A stretch of 64,000 nucleotides of DNA from NCBI GenBank assembly GCA_036172225.1, contig CM069923.1, positions 9,513,691 to 9,577,690 of the forward strand, given 5' to 3'. Shown here piece after piece: positions 25,603 through 34,891 of this stretch. The stretch's first letter is position 1. Each line of letters starts with the position of its first letter. The position numbers and the translations under genes were made by a program. This DNA comes from Cryptocoryne crispatula var. balansae. Lineage: Eukaryota > Streptophyta > Magnoliopsida > Alismatales > Araceae. A model generated the notes under the pieces. It was not told the origin of the DNA, searched no databases, and was given only the letters and a program-made list of their open reading frames with translations.

Positions 25603-26868
25603 TGTAAATTTTCATAAAAGGACTCAATTGTAACATTTATACATTTTTGTTTTTTTATTTCATTTTTTTCTTCCCGCCTAAACTCAAGGCCGGATGGTGT
25701 ACAATCAAGGAGTCTTATGATCCTATATATAAGCACCCACTCTGTAACTCACAGATTAATGGAATACATACACATTTTACTCCCCAGATTGTCTTCTGCT
25801 TCTTCTTCTACTCATAGTTCACCAGTTCTCTTCTACGCTGTCCAAGGAGCTTCTCTACTGAAAGGAGCTCACCAGATCTAGGGATGTCAATGGTTACCGA
25901 TTATCCAGTTATCCGACCCGTTCATTAGTTAACAAACAGTTAATGGATAGTTTAAATTTTCTGAATAAGTTATCCGCGTTCACCTACCGATTAACCGTTA
26001 TCTTAGCGGATGCGGTCATGGATACACCATAAACCGAACCCGAAAACCGTTATCCGTATTCGTTAACTAATACATAATACAATATAACTCACAATTTATG
26101 GCATCTAAACATATATGTCCCATCTTGAAAATCTTATTGTCCTTAACTCACCGGTTCACCCTCCTCTTTGAGATCTTAACATTGGATATGCCTTGTACTG
26201 ATGTCCAACAGCGATGTCTTCTTCCTCTTCCGCTTCTTGATGGTGCAATCCACGTACACACTTTTGCTGCAAATTGACTATCTCATATTTTATGTTGGAC
26301 ATGTATTATTTTAGACATGTAATTAAGATTTTTTTTCTATCTCATATTTTGTGTTGCACATCTAATTATTTACTGCAGACTCAAAAATTATCTTTACTAT
26401 AGACTTGTAAATTATTTTTTTTATATCTCATGTTTTGTGTTAGATATATAATTAAGAATTTTCTTCTTTTTCATTACTATAAATAGATAATTTTAATCGT
26501 AATATATATATTTTTTATGTGTGTCTTTATCGGTAAAATTATCTTTACTTCTTTATTTTGCTAGGTTGTATGATACGTATGTTATCTCTTTGTATATTCG
26601 ATAACCGTCCATTATCCGACCGTAAACTGTTTTTAAGCGGATAGAACAATGCGGTTCACGGATACACCCGATATCGATAGTTAACGAACAGCAAGTGGAT
26701 ACATCTTTTTCTTATAGGATACGGATACGGATAATACTATTATTCGACCTGTATCCGACCCGTTGACATCCCTAACCAGATCATTTACAATACATGAGAC
26801 CTCTGTTTCCAATTGATCTTGAAGCGAGGATCTACAAATTTCATCGCAATTCCTTAATTGTTTTTTCA
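25603..26868 (+). mobile_element. Copia 3' LTR interrupted by a hAT-type MITE
   Basis: The LTR begins TGTAAATTTTCAT directly after the polypurine tract and is read to TTTTTTCA at 26868. It carries a TATA box at 25724-25733 (TATATATAAG) about 120 bp in, as usual for copia LTRs. Without the 896-bp MITE and its 8-bp target duplication the LTR is about 362 bp. Immediately after its end comes sequence matching FKBP18 intron 1 and exon 2. Confidence 0.75.
25879..26774. mobile_element. Non-autonomous hAT-type element with 8-bp TSD
   Basis: The ends are TAGGGATGTCAATGG and its inverse CCGTTGACATCCCTA, with one mismatch in 15 bp. The perfect 8-bp target duplication ACCAGATC lies at 25871-25878 and 26775-26782. 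The interior is rich in TTATCCG/CGGATA words repeated in inverted orientation near both ends and has no coding capacity. It is inserted in the copia LTR, so it is younger than that LTR. Confidence 0.92.
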
Positions 26869-27350
26869 ATTACTATTCATCGCTGGAGATCGATGCTGCT
26901 TTCCTTTGTTGGATTGTGTAGTTGAAGCGATACAAGGTGGTGATTCTCTTCATTGCAGTTATTGACCTATGGATGTAAGTCACCATTCATTACTACGGGA
27001 GGTTGGTAGCGAAGCGAGGGTGGCGAGTTTGAGTCGTCTTAGGAGGCTGGCAGAGTGAGTACTCTCAACTCAAACACAAATATTCATGTAGCTCATCTTT
27101 GCCCACGTGACAGAGATGAGTCGCACGGATTAAATTGACATTCAAATTACGATGGGTCTCATTTTTTGTGTCTTGGATGAAAAGTACTCTTTTCCACGAG
27201 TCTCTTGAGATGACCCAAACTTGAGAGTGACAATTCAACTTGTCGTACGATGACAAAGATGAGATGGGAGATCCCATGCCCTTTGTCTTCCTTGTACGGT
27301 CGAACAAGGTACACTTTTCATTCTTTTGCTACATACTATTTTTAAATTTT
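26869..27350 (+). pseudogene. Duplicated FKBP18 fragment: intron 1, exon 2 and start of intron 2
   Basis: The segment matches source 35213-35490. The marker GTTGAAGCGATACAAGGTGGTG is followed by the exon-2 start (CATTCATTACTACGGGAGG) and its end (GATCCCATGCCCTTTGTCTTCC). The copy is dead: the splice acceptor is AA instead of AG at 26977-26978, and about 200 bp of unrelated sequence interrupts the exon at about 27034-27233. Exons 1, 3 and 4 are not present nearby. The source-matching sequence stops around TTTTGATTTTG at 27350, the place where the displaced intron copy at 17776 begins. Confidence 0.9.
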
Positions 27351-27981
27351 GATTTTGTAATACCTGGAGTTTTTAATATATTAATAATATTAATACTAAT
27401 ATAAAAAGAAAAGAAAAGATTTATTTTATTCATTTTATCTCTCTTTTTTTCATGTTAATTTGAATCTTATATTAGCAAAGCTTCTATCCTTATTAACCAA
27501 TTCTAACACCCTTAAAACCCTCTCTCGTACATATTGTCTATCGTGATTCCTCATTCAAGAAATTAATATCCGATCCTGTTCTAATGCCACCGTTCAATGA
27601 ACAGTCTCATGTCTGAATTTCTTTAACGTTAAATCCTGTTTTCACAAATTGTATAACATCCCCCCTAATTTGAAATGAGATGTTAGAAACTTAGAAGACT
27701 CCGGTTAAATAGAGAGAAATTGACATATTTATGCTTTTACATGAAATTTGAATCACCAGCTCCGGTTGTCACAGTAATCTCCGGTGAGTTCCATAAAAGT
27801 TTAGCAATTTCAAACACAAGTATCATGGATTGCGTTCATCCTCTGCTATGATAATAAAGGGTTTTTTTTTCACTATGTTCCCGTTTCAAAGATCTAAAGC
27901 TCAAAAATCTGAGAACTCTCAGCGCTGCTGGATTAATGCAAGAAAGGCCGACCTGGTTTGCACTTATTTCCAGAGAATGGT
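27351..27981. other. Intergenic stretch without recognised features
   Basis: AT-rich. No coding signal, transposon end or repeat family was recognised apart from the MITE that follows. Confidence 0.4.
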
Positions 27982-27989
27982 GTGCCTCC

Positions 27990-28516
27990 CGGGGGTGCAA
28001 ATGAACTAATGCACTCAAATTTGACTAGACTCTTTTACTAGGTTAAATGAACAAATTTGAACAAAAAATAAAATTCGACTCATTAAACGAATCGAAGTTG
28101 AACAAACTCTTACTTAACTCGATAAATTTGTGAGTAACTCGATTAAATATTTTATTGTATATTTATTTTTAAGATTAGATTATAATTATTAATAGTTATA
28201 TATTGTCATTTAAATGTATTAAATAATTTTAAATTTAGATCAAATTTCATAAATGAGTTAAATCTAGAGTTTCACAAATAATTTTTTATTTATTTTGAGT
28301 TTTATAAGTGAATTTGTATATAGCTTAAATTTAAACGTGAATTAAATTTTAGTCTAACTACTACTCGAGTTCGAACTTGACTCGACTCGATTAATAAATG
28401 AACCAAGTTTGAGCAAGAATTCAACATACTCATTAAAACTAGAACTCGTGTAAAATAAATGAACCAAGTTTGAACACCATATTATTCGGCTTGACTCGGC
28501 TCGTGTGCACCCCTTA
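27990..28516. mobile_element. hAT-type MITE (TIR GGGGTGCA) with 8-bp TSD
   Basis: The perfect 8-bp duplication GTGCCTCC (27982-27989 and 28517-28524) flanks ends that read GGGGGTGCAAATGA and, inverted, AAGGGGTGCACACGAG. Internal text includes ACCAAGTTTGA repeats and CGACTCGA words near both ends. A related element lies at 60605-61077. Confidence 0.88.
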
Positions 28517-28524
28517 GTGCCTCC

Positions 28525-29036
28525 CCAGCACTCTTAAAAGAACAGATGGCACTCCGGGCTTGATGAATTACAGAGAGCAGAAGGATGAATCGATCCTCGA
28601 TACGTACTCAGCATGCATTTCCATAAGAAGGGTCCTTAATAGCTATTAAAGAGGCCAAAGGAGACTATCCCAAACCAAGTAATAAGAAACATACCTACAT
28701 GTATCTCCAAGCAAAACAATCAAACGAAGAGGATATTATGTTAAATGTTACTGCAGATGCAAAGGAGTACAAACAGCTCAATGAGCTAGAAATTTTAAGA
28801 CTCCCCAGACATGGGCTCTGGGTACAAGATTGAGCATTCGTAGGCACCTAATTTGACCATTATTGGTATTATTTATTTTTAAACTATAGAAAGGAATCAT
28901 TTAAGATAGGTAGTTACCTACTTTTAGAATAAAATTCAAAGAATAAGAAAATCACGAAATTATATAATTTGAAATAAAGATATAATTAAAGTATCTTATT
29001 TTATTAAGTAAATGCTACTTAACAAAAAAAGAAGAC
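28525..29036. other. Spacer without recognised features
   Basis: No coding signal or transposon end recognised. Confidence 0.4.
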
Positions 29037-30098
29037 TTGGTAGCGCTTTTAATTTTAAGACAGCTTCGTTTTTGAAATCAAGATTATTTGACTTCTCAAT
29101 TTTATTTTTAAAATCAAAACAGTCTAACTATTTGGTGTTTGGCAAAATTATCATAATTTTTAAACAGCAGTGTTTGGTTATGACCAGCGACTCTGCGAAA
29201 CTCTCTCGGACTCTCTTCGCAGAGAGGACCTGCTAGGGCTGTAAACGGGTCGGATTCGGTAACAGGTTCACCAGAATCCGATTCCGATTCCAATAAGGAT
29301 TAAGGGGTTCCGATTCCGATTCCGATAATTTCGGAATCACTATCTTCCGATTTCGATTCCGTTATCGAAATCGGAACCGAATTCGATTAAATCCGAAATA
29401 CATATTAAATATTAATTTTTATTCAAAAGTGAGTCAATAATTTACATATAATTATTAAAATTTGATATAATCTTCTTAAAATTTTATTTTTATTATTTTA
29501 TCAATTTATATTTTATATTTTATATTTTATTTTATTTTATTTATATATAATTATTTTTTATCGAAATCGGATTAACGGAAATGGAACCAACTGAGATTCC
29601 GATAAGCTACCGGAATATCCGATTCCGATAGCTTATAGGATACAAAAACAAGTTCCAAACCCGTTAATTTTTATCGAAATCGAATCGGAATATCGGAATA
29701 TCGGATTCCGTTTACACCTCCAGGACCTGCAGCTTCGCGAAGGCTCTCCCGCAGTGTCGTCCACCTCCCTCCCCCCGGCGGCGGCGGTGGCCAGCAAAAG
29801 GCTACCTCACCGGCGAAGTCCTGGGAAAATAATCGGTCGAGGGATGTCGGACAGGGAAGAAAGAAACCAGAAAAAAAAGAATAGTACGGGGAGAGAGAGA
29901 GAGAGAGAGAGGGAAAGGTGTGTGCGTCCCGCCTCCCACGTCCCACTCCGCATCTCTCTTGAAAAAAAAAAACAAGGCTTGACTTGTTTTTATTTCAAAA
30001 GAGATTACATGCGTAACTATCTTGTTTTTAAAAATGAGGAAGTAGTAAAAAGATCATAACCAAACACGGTAGTTCTTTCATTTTTAAAATTGAGATTA
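29037..30098. mobile_element. Harbinger-family non-autonomous relic
   Basis: Positions 29037-29182 form an inverted match, about 145-150 bp with scattered differences, to 34619-34772 near the right end of the autonomous element. Shared markers are TTGGTAGCGCTTTTAATTTT and GTGTTTGGCAAAA. An inner word GTGTTTGGTTATGA at 29171 recurs inverted near 30060. The interior carries a GC-rich block and a (GA)n tract near 29890-29910. The far left end lacks the expected GGGTGTTTGG, so it is truncated. It abuts the autonomous element at 30098. Confidence 0.65.
29234..29722. mobile_element. hAT-type MITE (TIR TAGGGCTGTAAACGG) with 8-bp TSD
   Basis: A perfect 8-bp duplication GGACCTGC occupies 29226-29233 and 29723-29730. 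The ends are TAGGGCTGTAAACGG and CCGTTTACACCTCCA, inverted matches with a few changes at the tips. Inside, GATTCCGAT-type words are repeated in both orientations close to the ends. Non-coding. It sits inside the Harbinger-family relic. Confidence 0.9.
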
Positions 30099-30479
30099 AT
30101 AGGGTGTTTGGATACGCTTTTTTACCTTTTTCCCCTCAAATTTAAAAATAGAGTCCAGAACGTGTTTGGTTACGTTTTTTAAAGCGCTCCCCAATTTTAG
30201 AAAAAAAGAAACCTACTCTAACTGTCTCTCTCGGAAACAAAACAGGGGAAGAGTTGTTTTGTTTCCGAGAGAGAAGCGCGCCCGATCGCTCGACGCCGTC
30301 CGCGGCCGGTTTCCTCTCTCGACACCCCCGTCTCCCCGCGCTCCCCTCCTCTCTCTCTCTCTCTCTCACCTCTGCGTCGTCTCCACACCCGTCTCCCTCT
30401 CGCAGTTCGACGAACTGTACTGCGCCCTGCTCATCGTCTCGCTACCCCTGGAAGCGTTCGCTCACCTGTTCGCTGTCTC

Positions 30480-30570
30480 GACGCCCTGCTCGCTGCTCGC
30501 CGTCTCCTCACCTATTCGCCATCTCGCCGTCTCGACGCCCTGCTCGCTGCTCGCCGTCTCGCCCCTAGAA
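30480..30570 (+). repeat. Short direct repeat in the Harbinger leader
   Basis: GACGCCCTGCTCGCTGCTCG occurs twice, starting at about 30480 and 30534, followed each time by CCGTCTC. Related degenerate words continue to about 30665. It lies in the likely 5' untranslated leader of the Myb gene. Confidence 0.7.
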
Positions 30571-31893
30571 CCGTTCGAACACCTGCTCATCATCTCAACG
30601 CCCCTGCTCTCGCCGTCTTGACGCCTCCGGAAGCGTTCGACAGCCTGCTCTCTCAACACCCTGCACGCTGCCTCTCCAGTGGAGCCGTTCAACATATATC
30701 ACGCAGCCGGCAACCAGGTACGTCTTATGACCCTCCTCCATCTACCCTCTTCATCTCTCCCACTGTTGTACTCGCGAGGAGAATGGTCTACGTACTGCGT
30801 ATCTCCGACCCTGGTTGGCATCGTGGGACTCATTCTGTGGGTTGCTGCGGCCTTGGGGGGGGAGACTGCCGCCAGCAGCGCCATACATCTGATTATGGTT
30901 TGCTCTGATTTTTTTTTTCCAGATTTCCTGATATCTGCACATTTTTTAGATATCATGTTTTTACAATTTTTCCAATCTACCGGTTTTGTGGTTCTCAGAT
31001 TTTCTGAATTCTTACAATTTTTGATTTTGCAACTTTCAGGTTTGCTGTCTTTTTCTATTTTTTCAGTTTTCAGATCCACCGGATTTCATGTTTTTCAGAT
31101 TTGCTGCTCTGCCGGTAGTCCTTAAAATTTCTTCATTCAGTTGCTTTTTCAAATTTCCTGATTTTCAGTTTTATCAAGCTTGTTTGCCTTGCTGAGCAGT
31201 TTTTATTTTTGCATTATCGTAGACTTATCTTGCTGATGTCTTTCTTCTCTCTCTCTATGGTTGAAAAACTGTCATCTTTATTCAATATATGTTTGAATCG
31301 AGTGATCAAACTGGACTGGCCACAACCAATCTGATTATGCATTCATATTCCTATTCCAGACTGACTCCATTTGCAGCTGGAACGGGTCTGACTACTATTG
31401 AATTAATGGACCCAGAGTTGGTAATCTGGATTTGACCATTTGTTTGAACTGGCATAGTCCAACCTGAGTCCCCTGGAACTGCGGGTTTGTCCAGATCTGG
31501 CAGTACTTGACTGGTTTTACCTATTATCGGTATGAACTGTACAAGATTGAGTGAGGCCGAGACCAAATTCCAGCTATCTGCAAGTGGGTGATCTTCTTTA
31601 GAGTCCGTATGGATAGAATAGTGCTCACAAATATCATATTAATTTAGATATCAGTGTCAGGAAATCGAATGCTGATGCATTGACTAGAAATATCGAAGGT
31701 ATTATTACAATTTTTAATACTCTAACCAAACATGTCTTTTCAAGGATTTTATGTTTCTTTTTCAACATTTGTTGTTTTAGTAAAATTCTAATTCCACCAG
31801 CTTATTATTTATATATGAATTATCCATCCCGGTACTTCATATTTCATTTTAAGTATTCCAAGTTTCTTTGCATGCGTATGTCAAACATCATAG

Positions 31894-32922
31894 ATGGAAG
31901 AGACACAAATTTCTTCAGCAAGCGGAAATAGTGACAGGATAAAATGGGATCAAACTCGCTCGGCATTTTTGACTAAAATGTTGGTAGAACACCATAGAAA
32001 TGGAAAAAGAGCTTCATCAAGTTGGAAGCCGGAAGTGTGGGAAGCCATGAGATTAGAGTTCACTAAACGTTTTGGACGTAACGTTACAAGTAAACAACTT
32101 AAAGCACGTGTTCAAGTTATGAAGAATGATTTTGTTGTTATAAGGACATTATTCAATCAAAGTGGATTTGGATTCAATCCAAACTTGAATACATTCACGG
32201 CAACTGATGAAGTCTGGGATGCTTATATTCAGGTGACTCTAAGACCTATTTTATTTTATTAACGTCTTTAGGAATGATATAACGTCTTACGTAATGACAC
32301 ATGTTGTAGAAACATCCAGAAGCCAAAGCATAGAGGGGAGTTACGATTCCACTGTACAATGATTGGTACGAAATATTTGAAGGTAATTGTCTTCAACAAC
32401 TATTCTTCGTACTCAAACGTATTATTTAACTTATTATGACATGTAATGTAAATTGTAGGTGCAAAGGCTTCTGGAAGTCGCGCTCAAAATACTCTTCCTC
32501 CACAACCAAGTCCAATAGTTGATTATTCATACAACACACCTGAACATGAACATGCTGTGGACCTGACCAAAGATGGTAGTTCTGCCTCCAGTCCAGACTT
32601 CAAGTTAGCAACAAGGTCAAGAAAGAATAAAAAAAGAGCTTCAATAACTTCTGAGGATAAGTCGAAGGATAAAAAACAAAAGGATACAAGTTTGGTTGAA
32701 GCAATGTTGAAAGCTACCGATGAGTATAAGAAGTCAACGATGCCTACATCATTTGAGATGATTCAAGAGTGTGTGGAGATCATAATGAAGATGAATTTGA
32801 GTCTACTTGAAAAAGCTAAAGCGGCAGACATAATTAGATGTGGGAATGCATATCTTGTTTTCCTCAAATTTGATGACGAAACTCGTTTAGAATGGTTGAA
32901 GATGCACTTGCAAAATAGTTAG
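31894..32922 (+). pseudogene. Harbinger Myb/SANT-like DNA-binding protein, one nonsense codon
   Basis: Three exons are supported by GT-AG boundaries: 31894-32232, 32310-32382 and 32459-32922. Residues about 14-110 form a Myb/SANT-like domain (Myb_DNA-bind_3) with the spaced aromatic residues WDQTRSAFL, WKPEVWEAM and VWDAYI. Exon 2 continues with the expected KHPEAKA block but then has TAG at 32331-32333. After the stop the frame continues normally. Exon 3 encodes a lysine-rich linker and a C-terminal helical region ending KMHLQNS. In characterised PIF/Harbinger systems this protein binds the ends and helps the transposase enter the nucleus. The role here is inferred from that. Confidence 0.82.
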
Positions 32923-33135
32923 GAAGTGATGGGCACAAAGTAGAGACTTTGTTATTCTACTTTTTTTTCTAATCCTTTTGTTTACGTTAGTTTCTTATTC
33001 ATTTAGTTGGTAGGTGTTAATGTTAGTTATTATGTAATAAATGATTCTATTCTTCATTCAGTTTGTAGTATACAATGTTGTTAAACATACTTCATATTTA
33101 ATATCAATTGTGATTGCTATGTTTCTTGCAGTGTT

Positions 33136-34503
33136 ATGGAAACTTTTGAACATGATGAAACTTTGGAGGTTGATATGGAACACGAAGAAGAAATATTTAT
33201 GAATCATCGTCGTAGATTTTTTCGTACAATGATTGCAATTGTGTATGAAGCATATCAGTCTTCTACAATTAAAAGAAAACGTGTGCGAGATTCTGTCCTT
33301 AGTGGGAAGGAGTATACACTAGAACTATGTTCGGGAGCTTCAACAAGATTTCGTGAGGTTTGTAGAATGAACAAAGCAGCTTTTATTACTTTATGTAATC
33401 AAATTAAGGGTTTAGGTGTAATACAAGAAAGTATGCGAGTAGATATAGAAGAGATGGTGTTAACGACATTATACATATTAGCAAATGGTGTAAGTAATCG
33501 TTGTGCTCAAGAAAGATTTCAGCATTCAGGGGAAACTATAAGTAGGCGATTCAATCAAGTTGTTGAAGTTCTTCATCTGTTAGCACCAGATTTGATTTGT
33601 TTACCTTCGCTAAGAACTCCATAGTATATTGCTGACAGGCAGCACTTCAGATTTTTCAAGGTAAAGTAATTTACTTTTATGTAATTACTTATTTATGTCT
33701 ACCTTATTGATGGTAAATTTTTCAGGATTGTATAGGAGCTATTGATGGAACACATATAATGGCTGAAGTTCCAGCAGATGACAGAATACGTTATCGAAAT
33801 CGAAAGGGACATGTATCACAAAATGTGATGGATGCATGCTCGTTTGATATGACTTTCCTTTATGATCATGTTGGCTACGAAGGATCAGCTGCTGATGCAA
33901 CAGTTTTAGAAAATGCGTTGAACTCGGGATTCTATGTACCTGAAGGTAATATATGTGTATTAAATTTTTAATTAATATATCATTATTTGAAATTTTTGTT
34001 GATCATGTAAATATTATCTTGTTGATGCTGGATATGCAAACACACCGAACTTTCTTGCACCATATAGAGGAGTAAGATACCATCTTAAGGAGTTTGGTCC
34101 GAGTCATTCAGCTCCAAGGGATTACAAGGAACTTTATAATTTGCAACATTCTTCTCTCTGGAATGTGATAGAGCGAATGTTCGGTGTTCTTAAAGAACAG
34201 TTTCGAATATTTCTAAGGCCATTAGAGTATCCCATCGAGGTTCAGAGCAAGATTATTATAGCAACATGCGCGCTTCACAATTTCATACGAAATGTTCAAT
34301 GTGGTAAAGATGAGACATGTGTTGAAATTGAAAGGGACTGCGGCAGAACAATAGATGGAGAGGTGGATCATAGAAGAAGAGATAGAGTTCGACGCGAGGC
34401 ACATCATATTGGAAGATCATCAGAACAACGCAGACTTGGAAAAGAGCTACGTAATAAAATAGCAGTGGAAATGTGGGAAGATTATGTTAATAGACGAAAC
34501 TGA
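33136..34503 (+). pseudogene. PIF/Harbinger DDE transposase, triad present
   Basis: Exon 1 (33136-33660) holds the helix-turn-helix-type N-terminus with CRMNKAAFITLC and ERFQHSGETISRRF. Exon 2 (33726-33945) opens with DCIGAIDGTHI, whose DG is the first catalytic Asp (33744-33746), and has the second Asp in AADATVL (33894-33896). Exon 3 (from 34007) gives VDAGYANTPNFLAPYRG and the catalytic Glu in VIERMFGVLK (34171-34173), ending at 34503. Two lesions are visible: a TAG codon at 33622-33624, and an intron-2 acceptor that reads CAT rather than CAG at 34004-34006. All three catalytic residues of the DDE_Tnp_4 family remain. Confidence 0.87.
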
Positions 34504-34818
34504 TGTATATGGTTCATTATTCATAAATGTTAGTTGACATTAAATAAATATGGATGTTGTGACATACCTTGTTGTATTGACACGTAGTGTGTGTCATAGA
34601 GTTGTTTTGATTTTAAAATCATAACCAAACAGTACTCTATAAATTTTAAAAATTGTGACAGTTTTGCCAAACACAAAATGGTTATATTTTTTTGATTTTA
34701 AAATTAAAAATGAGAGGTCAAGTAGTCTTGATTTTAAAAACAAGATTGACTCAAAATTAAAAGAGCTACCAAACACCCTATAAAAAGAAGAAAAAAAGGG
34801 TATCCAAACGACTCCTTA

Positions 34819-34891
34819 CTAGCTGCCCAAATTTTCTGCTTTCTCATGGATTCGCCACGTAGCGAAAAGCCTACTCGAGCCGAGGAAGACA
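34819..34891 (+). promoter_or_regulatory. Remaining FKBP18 leader between Harbinger end and start codon
   Basis: Only 73 bp separate the TTA duplication at the Harbinger end from the FKBP18 ATG. No TATA-like box is visible in them, so the core promoter either lies in the transposon terminus or is TATA-less. Inference only. Confidence 0.45.

Larger units (their letters stand above)
30099..34815 (+). mobile_element. PIF/Harbinger transposon with Myb and DDE genes
   Basis: Both ends carry GTTTGGATAC in inverted orientation (left 30105-30116, right 34804-34813) and are bounded by TTA at 30096-30098 and 34816-34818, the TWA target duplication of this superfamily. The two standard genes are in the same order and strand: a Myb/SANT-like protein (31894-32922) and a DDE transposase (33136-34503). 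The 5' leader (30280-30700) is GC-rich with a repeated CTGCTCGCTGCTCGCCGTCTC word. Each gene carries only one or two disabling changes. The right end lies 76 bp before the FKBP18 start codon and all genes point the same way. Confidence 0.85.

Noticed and set aside
26869..27350. Possible second functional FKBP18 gene.
   Set aside because: Only exon 2 is present, its acceptor is lost and it is interrupted by about 200 bp.
31351..31566. Minus-strand open frame of 71 codons in the Harbinger leader.
   Set aside because: Lies in intron or leader sequence of the Myb gene and has no recognisable motif.
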